58,550 nt of DNA. Origin: Sinomicrobium pectinilyticum. GTDB taxonomy: Bacteria > Bacteroidota > Bacteroidia > Flavobacteriales > Flavobacteriaceae. Numbering within the stretch: position 1 is the stretch's first letter; each line of letters opens with the position of its first letter. Shown here in pieces: positions 43,172-53,167 of this stretch. The notes under the pieces are model-generated. The model was given only the letters and a program-made list of their open reading frames with translations. It was not told the DNA's origin and did not search any database. The translations under genes and the position numbers were made by a program. The stretch covers positions 1 through 58,550 of the forward strand of contig NZ_RJTM01000071.1 of the NCBI RefSeq assembly GCF_003725735.1, given 5' to 3'.

Positions 43172-46063
43172 CTATTGAATTTTTTCACTTTCCGGCAGTA
43201 ATTCAATTATGCTCAGGTTATCTCTGGTAAAACATTTCCTTGCGATATCCCGGATTTCCTCCGGAGTTAAACTTTTAAGAATAGATAATTCTCTTTCATT
43301 AGCCTTAAGGTCCCAACCATTCATATTTTGCTCCATTATATAATCGCACCACCAACTGGGATTACTATTTCTAAAAAGATTTTCCCGTTTTGATTTTAAC
43401 TTACTTATCACGTTACGAAATACGGTTATATCAGGACCTTTTTCCTTTAATTCATATAATTCATTTGCGACTATCGATTTTGTCTTTTCAATTACTACGT
43501 GTTCTTTTGATTCCTCTATAACCGAAAAATGGAAAAAGTTATTATTGAACCTGGCCGCTACATCTAGTGGCCAATATAATCCTTCCATCTTTCCTCTAGC
43601 CGAAATATTAGCACTCAAGATCTCCCTTAAGATCTCTAGTTTGAAAATGGCTTCTTCTGTAGGGGGATATGTGCCCATATAATTTATACTTACCGCATAG
43701 TTATTCTTATATTCATCACTATAGAAGGTTTTATTAACACCCCTAACAGGTTGCTCAATATTTATATCCTTTTCAATATTCTTTAAGGAAATATTATTGC
43801 TTTTAGTGGGGAAATGCCCCAAATAGCGAAGTAAATATGGTTTTATGGCTTCCACTTCAAAATCGCCAGCAATCACATACGTAAAATTACTTGCATCGGA
43901 AAATAGTTTGCGGTATAGTTCCAATGACCTATCCAACTGGATGTCGGCCAAGTTAACTTGAGACTTCGGTTCATCTAACTTTATTCCATAGATTTCCGAT
44001 TTCACTAAATCATAAAACGAGTTGCCAAAGTTTTTTCGTTGCCGTAAAGTCTCTTGTTCTTTTTGAAACCAGTCCTTAAAAGCCAATTCATTTTTATTGG
44101 GTTCCGTAACATACAAATAGATTTGTTGTAATATACCTTCAATATCACCAGAAGCCACGGAACCTCTTATACTAGTGGTATTCTCATTGACCTTAATTTT
44201 TAATTCAATCTTTTTTTCCCTATTTAAACGTGCCAATTCAAATTTATTCCAGCTTCCTGCCCCACTATTCATGACAATATCAGCAGCTTTATTTGCTACT
44301 AAGCTGTCTCGTCCGTCAAATACAGAGGCACCCTGTTGACTGAGGCCAGTTATTTGTATTTCTTTGTTTTTCTTTGACGAAAGTGGTTTGAGGAAAATCT
44401 GTAAACCATTATCCAAAAGCAATTGGGTTACACCGAGTTCCTTGATTTCTTTTTGTGTATAATTAATATCCTCAGAAAGTTTACTTAATTCCGCATCACT
44501 AATCAATTGTTTAGGTCCTTCAATATCCCGATCTTGGAAAGGAGCTATATCAGTCTTTTTTATTTCTCTAATCCAGCCAGAGATAGTCTCATCATCAGGG
44601 AGGCTGTCATGCGGTATGTCCTCGGGGACTGTAAAGACCACATCACGATCTGGTGAGTCCAGCAATTTATGAGCAAAATGATGGACTTCTTCCAATGTGA
44701 TTTCCTCTATCATGCGAGTAGCCATTTCTCTTTCATATTCAGGCCCTGGAGCCAAAGCATCAAATAGGTAATGACTCTGATATTGATAGACCAATGGTAG
44801 AGGCCCCATGTTCTTATTGATTTCTTCAAGAATACTATCTTTTGCCCGCTGCAATTCAACTCTTGTAAATCCGTATCTACGTATCTGTTCCAAGCTTTTC
44901 ATCACCAATCCAAAAGCTTCAGGGATCGAAGCTACACTGCTAACATTGAATCGTGTCAGGGCTGATTCTACCTGGTATGCACCGGGGAAAGCATGAATGT
45001 AATGCAACAAAGGACTCTGGATAGTAACGTTATATTGCTGGGTAACGGAGTTCATTCGTTGACTCATCATATCATTATAGAGCCGCTCAATAAGTTTTGC
45101 TCGATACTCTTCCTTAGTCGTAGGGGTACCATTAATTTTATCTGTTGAATGATGATAGTATATTTCTATTTGCGTTTTATTGCTTGTCGAATCGGTTAGC
45201 GTCACAACCTTACCTTTACCAGGCAGTGCAATACGCATCTTTTGTTGGAATTCTTGCAAGGATTTGTCACGGGGAGCGTCTGGCATTTTAAGGTCCGAGA
45301 ATAATCCTTTGATTTGCTTTTCCACTTCGTCAACATCCACATTACCTACAATGATAAGTGCCTGTTTGTCCGGGCGGTACCAATCCTTGTAAAATCGAAC
45401 CAAGGATTCCAACTCAAATGTTTTGATGTTTTGATTGTGCCTATCTACGTAAATATTGGGGTCCGCTTTACTATGTCCTTTAGGTTCGTTCAATAGTTTA
45501 TATCGTTTTTCCGAGCGCTTTCTATCGTGATTATTAAATTCTTGTAATACTGTCCCCCGTCCATGTTTATCTACCAATTCATCATTTTGTAGATTTTTTA
45601 GTATCTGCTTATCCTGAGCAAAATCCCGGAGTCTTTGTAGGCTTTGGGAAAATAATTCGGGATCAGTATCGGGTATGGCCCATTGGTAATATACTTTATA
45701 GGGACCTGTTTGCATAAGCCAGTGTCCACGATCAGATAAATTTTTAATATAATAGTCATAGAATATGTCATCAAAATGAGAACTTTTTGTTTCGATGACC
45801 ATATGCTCGATCAAATGGGCCAGACCTTGTTGGTCATCATCTTCAAATCTACCCCCGGGACCAATCAATTGGAAAAAAATTCTTTGGTCTTTATCGGAGA
45901 CCGAATCCTGATAATTTCGGATATAATAGGTGAACCCGTTTTCCAATCGTCCATGTCGGACTTTAGGGTCCAGAGGTATCGATGTAGATATATCTTGACT
46001 TTTACCGGGAGTACAGGCCAATATAGATAAATAAAGTAATCCAAAAAACAGTTGCTTTTTCAT
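43172..46063 (-). CDS. M16-family (pitrilysin-like) lipoprotein zinc peptidase
   Basis: A 963-residue peptidase with a lipobox ending at Cys17 (LSILAC) and the inverted zinc motif H83-L-I-E-H87. A second, inactive M16 half completes the clamshell chamber that degrades peptides but not folded proteins. It is the last gene of the right-hand operon after SusC and SusD. Placed with a SusCD importer, it probably cleaves the imported peptide in the periplasm. Its DNA is AT-rich compared with the tra region. Confidence 0.9.
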   Translation of the reverse strand: MKKQLFFGLLYLSILACTPGKSQDISTSIPLDPKVRHGRLENGFTYYIRNYQDSVSDKDQRIFFQLIGPGGRFEDDDQQGLAHLIEHMVIETKSSHFDDIFYDYYIKNLSDRGHWLMQTGPYKVYYQWAIPDTDPELFSQSLQRLRDFAQDKQILKNLQNDELVDKHGRGTVLQEFNNHDRKRSEKRYKLLNEPKGHSKADPNIYVDRHNQNIKTFELESLVRFYKDWYRPDKQALIIVGNVDVDEVEKQIKGLFSDLKMPDAPRDKSLQEFQQKMRIALPGKGKVVTLTDSTSNKTQIEIYYHHSTDKINGTPTTKEEYRAKLIERLYNDMMSQRMNSVTQQYNVTIQSPLLHYIHAFPGAYQVESALTRFNVSSVASIPEAFGLVMKSLEQIRRYGFTRVELQRAKDSILEEINKNMGPLPLVYQYQSHYLFDALAPGPEYEREMATRMIEEITLEEVHHFAHKLLDSPDRDVVFTVPEDIPHDSLPDDETISGWIREIKKTDIAPFQDRDIEGPKQLISDAELSKLSEDINYTQKEIKELGVTQLLLDNGLQIFLKPLSSKKNKEIQITGLSQQGASVFDGRDSLVANKAADIVMNSGAGSWNKFELARLNREKKIELKIKVNENTTSIRGSVASGDIEGILQQIYLYVTEPNKNELAFKDWFQKEQETLRQRKNFGNSFYDLVKSEIYGIKLDEPKSQVNLADIQLDRSLELYRKLFSDASNFTYVIAGDFEVEAIKPYLLRYLGHFPTKSNNISLKNIEKDINIEQPVRGVNKTFYSDEYKNNYAVSINYMGTYPPTEEAIFKLEILREILSANISARGKMEGLYWPLDVAARFNNNFFHFSVIEESKEHVVIEKTKSIVANELYELKEKGPDITVFRNVISKLKSKRENLFRNSNPSWWCDYIMEQNMNGWDLKANERELSILKSLTPEEIRDIARKCFTRDNLSIIELLPESEKIQ

Positions 46064-46198
46064 TATGCTTCTCCTTATTTTATGGGGTTAGGATATAATT
46101 AAATGCCCGACCAAAGCCTCCCATGTGAAAAGTGTAACTTTGGTAGGGATTTATGATATTGATGTGTGGGTTCTACGATATTCAAGTCATTTCAGGCA

Positions 46199-47629
46199 TC
46201 AATAGCCCGGGTTTTGATCATTTAGATTGGGACTGTTATTCAGTTCCTCCTGTGGAATTGGATATAGTTCATCCTCCTTGGTAAAACCAGATTTTAGTAC
46301 ACTTAGAACTGTAGTTGCCCGGCCTGTACGTTTAAGGTCCAGCCAACGATGTCCCCACTCGGTGAACAATTCCAACCTTCGCTCCTGCAAAATGACATCC
46401 AGGAGGTCTTGTTGGCCGATACCAGGGTTGGAATCCGCTATCAACGCCAGCCCCGCCCGTTGTCGGATGACATCCACATCGGCAATGGCATCTCCAAGTT
46501 TATTTTGGTGTGCCCGGGCTTCGGCCCGTATCAGGTATTGTTCTGCCAGACGGAATACTGTGGAATACTCACTTCGATTTGCTCCGGGGGCACTTACCTT
46601 ATATTTATATGGGGCCAAAAAAGATGAAACATCCAGCCGAATCCATTCGTCTTTGCGAATGTCATTGGGTTCAAACTCATTCAAGAATTCTTCCCGTAGC
46701 GCATTATAACCAGAAGGTAAATTAAAATAATACCCTTCATTGGTTGCGCTATTGGCTACAAGACTTGAAGAGTGCAATTGCCATATCGCCTCTTTGTTAT
46801 TGGACAATGTAATGCTATTGAAATCCACCAAACCATAATTGGTATCGTCGATTACGATAGAAGCCTGATTTTCCGCTTTTTCCCATTCTTCCATATACAA
46901 ATAGACCCGGGCCAGTAATGCCGTAGCAGTGGCTTTATTGGGGCGTACGCGATCGCCATGGGGGTAAGTGTTGTCTAAAAGATCCTGAGCTTCCAACAAA
47001 TCTTCTTCTATTTGGAAATATACTACACTGATTTCCGTTCTGGATGCTGTGCTATTTTCCCGATAATCCGGAGTGGTAAATACAGGGATGTCTCCAAATA
47101 GGTTCACCAGATAGAAATGGCTAAATGCCCGGATGAACAGGGCTTCACCCCTTAACTGTTTTTTGGTTTCCGAAGTAACCTGTGAAGCTGTTTGGAGTCT
47201 TTCTATGAGCAAATTGGCTGAATAAATTGATTGATACATACTGCTCCAGAGGTTTAAAACCAATGGATTATCAGCCATTAGCGTATTCTCTTCAAATTGC
47301 ATCATTGTTGGTTCATCTCCTGGAGCATAAAACAATTCATCCGAGGACAACCCGGTCAAAGCCAACAAAGACACATGAGTGCCTCCAAAGGCTGCCTGTG
47401 ATAACATGTCAGCATACAAGCCTTTGGCAGTGGCTTCAGCAGTTTCATCACTAGCAAATACTTTCTCACTCACAACTTGATTTCTTGGTGGTTCCACATC
47501 CAGTAATTCTTCACAGGAAAATAATAGCAATGCGCAGCTTAATCCAATGAGAATTTGTGATATGTACTTCAAAAAGAAGATTCTCCAATCGGAAGGGATG
47601 GTATATATAGATTTTGTTTTCATATTCAT
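46199..47629 (-). CDS. SusD/RagB-family lipoprotein, copy 2
   Basis: A 476-residue surface lipoprotein with lipobox FSC (Cys39 from the first Met; a later start is possible) and the SusD signature FRLAEQYLIRAEARAHQ and ELFTEWGHRWLDLKRT. It starts 5 bp after the stop of its SusC partner. It is a paralogue of the protein at 35.4 kb, sharing the EDL-E-PP N-terminus and the C-terminal motifs. Confidence 0.92.
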   Translation of the reverse strand: MNMKTKSIYTIPSDWRIFFLKYISQILIGLSCALLLFSCEELLDVEPPRNQVVSEKVFASDETAEATAKGLYADMLSQAAFGGTHVSLLALTGLSSDELFYAPGDEPTMMQFEENTLMADNPLVLNLWSSMYQSIYSANLLIERLQTASQVTSETKKQLRGEALFIRAFSHFYLVNLFGDIPVFTTPDYRENSTASRTEISVVYFQIEEDLLEAQDLLDNTYPHGDRVRPNKATATALLARVYLYMEEWEKAENQASIVIDDTNYGLVDFNSITLSNNKEAIWQLHSSSLVANSATNEGYYFNLPSGYNALREEFLNEFEPNDIRKDEWIRLDVSSFLAPYKYKVSAPGANRSEYSTVFRLAEQYLIRAEARAHQNKLGDAIADVDVIRQRAGLALIADSNPGIGQQDLLDVILQERRLELFTEWGHRWLDLKRTGRATTVLSVLKSGFTKEDELYPIPQEELNNSPNLNDQNPGY

Positions 47630-47634
47630 TACTT

Positions 47635-50600
47635 TTAAAATTGTAACTGGATTCCTGTAGTTATCATACGCAATGGTGGGAGAGCATAACCCGTTTCAGG
47701 GTCCAAACCACTATACCCGGATATGGTGAACAGGTTTTGTCCCTGGACAAATACTTTTAACTGTTTCAATCCCATGTGTTCGATCACATTTTCAGGAAAA
47801 AAATAGGATAGGGAAAGTGTTTTTAGACGAAGAAAAGATGCATCCTCAATATTGGCGTCACTCTGACGGAGCTGGCTATACAACAAAGTCATGGTGGATG
47901 TCTGGGAAAATCGCTGTACATCAGTTAAATCGCCTTCTGATTGCCAACGACGAAGTACATATGAAGGTTGATTGACTGAATATCCTGGTGTGCCACTTGG
48001 CATATAATTTGCATTTTGTTTTGAGAATTGAAACAGAAAGGAAAGTTCCAGTCCTTTATATCGAAGGGAATTATTCAGCCCTCCATAAAAATCCCTGTCC
48101 AGAGCATTGCTGAACTGTTTGTCCTCATCATTGATGACCCCATCATCATTGACATCCAAAAACTGATGGGTTCCTGTTTCCGGGTCAACCCCCAACCAAG
48201 TATAAAGTCTCTGGATGGATAAAGGTTCTCCCACTTTAAATACCGTGGCATAGGGAGAATCCTCAATACCCGGAAATTCCAATAGCTTGTTCCTGGAAAC
48301 TGTCATATTTGCAGAGGTAGTCCATTGAAATGCACCGGTTCGAGCAATATCTCCCCGTAATAGAAATTCCCATCCGGAATTTTCAACGGTGGCTTCCGAA
48401 AAATTATCATTCACGGAAGAAAAACCTGTCATGGCTGGCAATGTTCGTTGTATTAATTGATTGGAGGACCGGTTTCGGTACCAGCTTACTTCCATGGACA
48501 ACCGGTTTTCGGCAAAACCCATAGCAAGGGAAGTTTCCAGTTTTTTGGTCTTTTCCCATTGAAAATCTGGGTTGAACAGGGCATTGGGTGATAGACTGGT
48601 CTGATTTTGATAGTTTATTCCACTAAAACGGTACAAGTCCAAGAATTGATAATTCCCAATCTGGTCATTTCCTGTGATCCCATAACTACCTCTTAATTTC
48701 CCCGAGCTCAGGAATGGAAAAAGCCTCTTGATCCAGGGTTCATCCGAAAATATCCAGGCAGCACCCACGGCACCAAAATTACCAAAGCGTTTGCCTGGTC
48801 CAAACCTGGAGGATCCATCCCTTCGGCCAGTTAAATTCAATAGGTATCTATCCTTAAAGGAATAACCTAGACGACTAAACACAGCATTGTATTTATATTC
48901 CTCGGATATATCTCTCAAAATCTGGATATTTCCGGCTCCTTCAAGAGATTCTAAAAAAAGATCAGAAGTGTATTCTCTTCCCTGGATTTGTAATAGTTCA
49001 TCAGTATTCTCCTGATAGGTCGCCCCTATAATCACATCTAATCGATGATCTTTAATTTTTTTTTGATACCTAAGTTGTGGTTCTATCAGGACAGAATTTC
49101 TATGAGAGCTGTTAAACATGGCACTAGGTGTATAATAAGGGCGAAGAAAAGGACCGAAAGAGGTCAGGGGTGTTTGCATTTTTTCAGCAAAATTCAGTTC
49201 CGTATAGCCGAAATTTGTTTTTAAGGTCAAGCCAGTTAATAGTAAATATTCCAAATTTCCATTGGCTACCAAATTTCTGTTATCAGAGTTTGTCGTCCTT
49301 TCAAGGCCAGCAAGGGGGTTGGTCCATGTTTCTCTTCCAAAGTCATTCAACTCCCAGTTCAATTCGCCATTTTCGTCATATAATTTGGGTGCATTTGGAG
49401 CCAAGGTCAATGCCGCATTCACTAGATTTTCTTGCGTTACATTGTGTTTCCCCACACTATAGTTAATGGACACAGAAGCCCTGAACCTTTGGTTGTCTGA
49501 GGTATGGTTGACGTGCAAATGTCCCGAGACCCGGTTGTACCCAAAGTCCCCGGGCAGTAATAAAGTTTCCTTATGTAAACTACCTCCGAGACGGTAAAAC
49601 GTGTTGGTATTTCCTCCCGAAACATTCCCTTGAATATCCGTAATATCAGAGGTTCCTCCCAGTAACACCTTTTGCCAATCCGTATAACGATTCTGATCCC
49701 ATGAACCGTTTATATCGGAATGTGCCGTATTATTAGGATTGGGTTCAACGCCATCGTTTGCAAAAGCTTCTTTTCGCATTTCCAAGTATTGTTGGGTATT
49801 CAGAAGGTCTATCCGGTTAGCAACACTCCCTATTCCCCTGTACATACTGAAGTCCAAATTGCTTTTTTCTTTAGAAATACCTTTTCCCTGCTTTGTAGTG
49901 ATAAGAATTATACCATTTGCCCCCCTTGATCCATATATAGCGGTGGCATCGGCGTCTTTCAAAACTTCTATACTTTCAATATTCTCGGGATTAATTGCAC
50001 TTAAAGGGTCGTATCCACCTTGGGTAATCGATCCGCCACGTGAGATTACTGGACTGGAATTTATTGGAATTCCATCTATTATATATAATGGATAATTACC
50101 TTCTGTCAGTACTCCCGGTACTGTTTTTCCTGATTCAAGGATCCTCAAACTGTTTTGACCTCTTATCCGAATCTTGGGTGCTATCCCAGGGGCCCCACTA
50201 GTAGGAGTGATTTCCAAACCTGCCACTCTACCTTGTAAAGCCATCAAGGGGCTGATCACCGGTTGGTGCTCGATTTCTTCGGCTGTCACTTTGGCAATAC
50301 TCCCCGTTCTAGTTTTCTCTGTAGTCTTATAATACCCCGCATTGAGCACAACTTCGTTCAATTCCGTAACATCTTCCTGTAATTCTATATTTAGAATTGT
50401 TTGGCTTCCCACGGTACGCTCTACGGTCCTGTACCCGATATAACTGAACACCAATATATCGGTAGGGGCAGCCATAATTTGGTACGTTCCATCAGCACCT
50501 GAAAAAGTTCCCCTATCACTGTCCTTGATATAAATGCTTACCCCTGGCATAGGGCCTTGCACATCTGAAACCGTACCGTTGATAATATGCTGTTCTTGTT

Positions 50601-51006
50601 CCATACCAGTTTTTGGTATGTCCTTTTCCACAGGAATATCATCCTTTGGGGTCAACACAATCTGCTTTTGCTCTACCCTATAGGCCATACCGCTATTGCC
50701 AAATACCTTTTGCAGTACCCGTTCCAATTTCTCATTTTTCGCCCGGATATTCATCTTACGGGAGGTATCAAGCTGGTCCTTGCGGTAAAGGAACCTGTAT
50801 TCTGTGGTTGTTTCAATTTCACGGATGACATCCAGGACCGTGGCCGATTTCAGGTCCAGGGTTATTTTTTGACTGCGGGTCCCCTCCAGACCTGCATTGA
50901 TCTGTAACAAGGTGGCAAAGAAGAGTGAGAGCAGCAGTTTCATCCGTAGGGTGATTTTAAGGCGGGAGTTCTCCCGGTGCCTTACGGCATTCCTGATAAT
51001 TTTCAT
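47635..51006 (-). CDS. SusC/RagA-type TonB-linked outer membrane protein, copy 2
   Basis: About 1123 residues, with a signal region, STN domain (about 45-110), carboxypeptidase-regulatory-like domain (about 140-215), plug (RGQNSLRILESGKTVPGVL region) and beta-barrel ending in LQF. The ATG at 51006 (MKIIRNAV) is chosen because it gives a normal export signal; the open frame extends 69 bp further. The STN domain pairs it with the FecR and sigma genes upstream. Confidence 0.92.
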   Translation of the reverse strand: MKIIRNAVRHRENSRLKITLRMKLLLSLFFATLLQINAGLEGTRSQKITLDLKSATVLDVIREIETTTEYRFLYRKDQLDTSRKMNIRAKNEKLERVLQKVFGNSGMAYRVEQKQIVLTPKDDIPVEKDIPKTGMEQEQHIINGTVSDVQGPMPGVSIYIKDSDRGTFSGADGTYQIMAAPTDILVFSYIGYRTVERTVGSQTILNIELQEDVTELNEVVLNAGYYKTTEKTRTGSIAKVTAEEIEHQPVISPLMALQGRVAGLEITPTSGAPGIAPKIRIRGQNSLRILESGKTVPGVLTEGNYPLYIIDGIPINSSPVISRGGSITQGGYDPLSAINPENIESIEVLKDADATAIYGSRGANGIILITTKQGKGISKEKSNLDFSMYRGIGSVANRIDLLNTQQYLEMRKEAFANDGVEPNPNNTAHSDINGSWDQNRYTDWQKVLLGGTSDITDIQGNVSGGNTNTFYRLGGSLHKETLLLPGDFGYNRVSGHLHVNHTSDNQRFRASVSINYSVGKHNVTQENLVNAALTLAPNAPKLYDENGELNWELNDFGRETWTNPLAGLERTTNSDNRNLVANGNLEYLLLTGLTLKTNFGYTELNFAEKMQTPLTSFGPFLRPYYTPSAMFNSSHRNSVLIEPQLRYQKKIKDHRLDVIIGATYQENTDELLQIQGREYTSDLFLESLEGAGNIQILRDISEEYKYNAVFSRLGYSFKDRYLLNLTGRRDGSSRFGPGKRFGNFGAVGAAWIFSDEPWIKRLFPFLSSGKLRGSYGITGNDQIGNYQFLDLYRFSGINYQNQTSLSPNALFNPDFQWEKTKKLETSLAMGFAENRLSMEVSWYRNRSSNQLIQRTLPAMTGFSSVNDNFSEATVENSGWEFLLRGDIARTGAFQWTTSANMTVSRNKLLEFPGIEDSPYATVFKVGEPLSIQRLYTWLGVDPETGTHQFLDVNDDGVINDEDKQFSNALDRDFYGGLNNSLRYKGLELSFLFQFSKQNANYMPSGTPGYSVNQPSYVLRRWQSEGDLTDVQRFSQTSTMTLLYSQLRQSDANIEDASFLRLKTLSLSYFFPENVIEHMGLKQLKVFVQGQNLFTISGYSGLDPETGYALPPLRMITTGIQLQF

Positions 51007-51103
51007 ACTTTTGAGTTGATTATTAGTTATTATGTTTGGCTTGTAATCAATAGTATCGGAGGGTGTTGCGAGCACCCTTCGATTTTTTGATCTTATCTGA
51101 GTT

Positions 51104-52330
51104 TCATTTTGTCATAGGTTGTGGCTTTTGGATGGTTATGGTTTTCTTTTTCATGTCGTAATCAAAAGGAGTCTGATACTGGAACAACTTTAATATCTGG
51201 TCCAGCGGTTCCCGGGTAAAAGATCCTGTGAACTTCACGTCGTTCAGTTTCTCATATCGGTTATCGATCTTTACATCAAAACGCCGCTCCAGTTCTTTCA
51301 GGATGAGTTCAAAACGGTCATCCAGAAAATAGAGCTCGCCGTCTATCCATGAGGTGTACTTGCGAATGTCCACGGTTTCCACCTGTATACTGCCGTCCTC
51401 AAAGACCGCACGTTGTCCGGGTACAATCTTTACAGGGTCTTCTTTTTTGGGACTGTTGGGCTGGTAAACCCCCACGCTCCCTTCTTCCAGTACGGTAAAG
51501 GTGTTGTTCTCGTCCTTGTAACTCGAAACATTGAACCTTGTACCGTACACCTGGGTATTTAGCATGTCAGTCACTACAGTAAATTGGGAGCGTGTCGAGT
51601 CCCGTGCCACGTCAAAGAACGCTTCGCCATCCAGGAAAACGTTCCGGGGTTTACCTTGGGGGAACTGTACGGGATAACGCAACTTGGAGCCGGCATTGAG
51701 ATAAATATGAGAACCATCGGATAAGACTAATTCAAAATTTTTACCATAGGGTACTGTCAGCTCATTGTACACCAGCTCCTCCGTTACGTCGTCCTTTGAT
51801 CTTTGGTAGGTCAATATGTTTTTGTCCTGTTTCCCCAATGCCTTTCCATCCCCGGTAGTGATCAGTCCGGAGGCCTCTTCGTCCATCACCTTGATGGTAC
51901 CGTCCTGTAGTTCCAGGGTAATCCGGTTCGGATCAAGGGTCATTGACCCTTTGCTTCCCAAAAAGTCCAATTGGTAGGCGCCATAGGCCAATGCCACAAG
52001 GGGAATAATTACAGCGGCCACTTTCAAATATCTTTTTCCTGTCTTACCGAAGATGGATTTTGGGCTGTTCATCCTGCTTTTTTCCCGGATGTTGCGCTTT
52101 TCGATGATCTCCATCCATATGCGATCCTTTTCATACGGAGTCGGGTCGTCCTCATCACGGGCAAGCAGGCGGACCATATCCCTGGCTGTTTCCACCACTT
52201 CCTTTTTCTCCGGGTGTTGGGCGAGCCAGTTATCCCAGAAATTGGCGGTAATGGTGTCCTTTTCCAATACCCATTTCTGGAAATAATGGTCCTTTGCGAA
52301 ATCTTCCGAACTGTAATCCTTGTAGGTCAC
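51104..52330 (-). CDS. FecR-family anti-sigma regulator, copy 2
   Basis: A 408-residue inner membrane protein with an N-terminal anti-sigma part, one membrane helix (about 103-125), a FecR domain (YGKNFELVLSDGSHIYLNAG) and a C-terminal DUF4974-type domain. It is the close paralogue of the protein at 30 kb and is encoded between its sigma factor and SusC genes. Confidence 0.9.
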   Translation of the reverse strand: MTYKDYSSEDFAKDHYFQKWVLEKDTITANFWDNWLAQHPEKKEVVETARDMVRLLARDEDDPTPYEKDRIWMEIIEKRNIREKSRMNSPKSIFGKTGKRYLKVAAVIIPLVALAYGAYQLDFLGSKGSMTLDPNRITLELQDGTIKVMDEEASGLITTGDGKALGKQDKNILTYQRSKDDVTEELVYNELTVPYGKNFELVLSDGSHIYLNAGSKLRYPVQFPQGKPRNVFLDGEAFFDVARDSTRSQFTVVTDMLNTQVYGTRFNVSSYKDENNTFTVLEEGSVGVYQPNSPKKEDPVKIVPGQRAVFEDGSIQVETVDIRKYTSWIDGELYFLDDRFELILKELERRFDVKIDNRYEKLNDVKFTGSFTREPLDQILKLFQYQTPFDYDMKKKTITIQKPQPMTK

Positions 52331-52540
52331 TGTTGTTTGTTTTGAGGGGAAGGAAACAACCCCCTTTATAGAGTGGAGTGGATTTTTTTCCGGATCACTT
52401 CAAAAAAATGGAAAAAAATGAAAAAAAATTATGTCAAGCATATGTCAAAGGCTGTCAAAGGGCAGGGGGAACCCGCTTCCGTAAAGGTTTTTAAGCACTT
52501 TAGTGTAGGATAGGAGTCTAAGCGAAAAAGAGGGAGGGGG

Positions 52541-53167
52541 CTAAAACCCAAAATGGTCCCGTAAACGTTTCATGGTCCTTGCCATGAGGTTATACACGGA
52601 TTTCGTATCGGTATCCATGATCTCGGCTATTTCGGGGTAATCGATCCGGCAGTGGAATTTCAGGAAGATGATTTCCTGCTGGTTGGTATTGAGTTGGGAT
52701 ACCGCATGCCTGACTTCCTTGCGGCGCTGGTCAAAGGCCTGTCGCTCCACCAAAAGGTGCTCCAGGGAAGGAACAGGTTCTCCCTCCAGCAATTCATCCA
52801 CCGGGACCAGGCTTCTTTTTCCGGCCTTTATGGCACGGGCCACCACTTTTCTACTGATACAGGTCAACAGGTAATGGGTGATGATACGTACATCCCCAAG
52901 CCTTTCCCTGGTCTCCCAAAGTTCCACAAAGAGATCCTGGATGGCATCGCCCACCAGCTCCCGGTCCCTGACCTGTTTGAGGCCAAACCGGAACAGGATA
53001 TTGAAATTACGATCGTATATGGAGGCAAATGCGGATTCACTGCCTTCCCGGAACGCCCGCCAAAGTTCGGTGTCGGTTTGATTTTGGACCACGGATTCCC
53101 CGTTCCCGGGAATTTCATGGGGCTCCCTATCTGGTGTGGATGGTTTTCGATTAAAGGATAGTGCCAA
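52541..53167 (-). CDS. ECF RNA polymerase sigma factor (FecI-like), copy 2
   Basis: A 208-residue sigma factor with region 2 (about 48-115; DAIQDLFVELWETRERLG) and region 4 (about 155-205; YPEIAEIMDTDTKSVYNLMAR). It heads the right-hand operon, 210 bp upstream of FecR. It should direct transcription of the SusC/SusD/M16 operon when the receptor binds its ligand. Confidence 0.9.
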   Translation of the reverse strand: MALSFNRKPSTPDREPHEIPGNGESVVQNQTDTELWRAFREGSESAFASIYDRNFNILFRFGLKQVRDRELVGDAIQDLFVELWETRERLGDVRIITHYLLTCISRKVVARAIKAGKRSLVPVDELLEGEPVPSLEHLLVERQAFDQRRKEVRHAVSQLNTNQQEIIFLKFHCRIDYPEIAEIMDTDTKSVYNLMARTMKRLRDHFGF

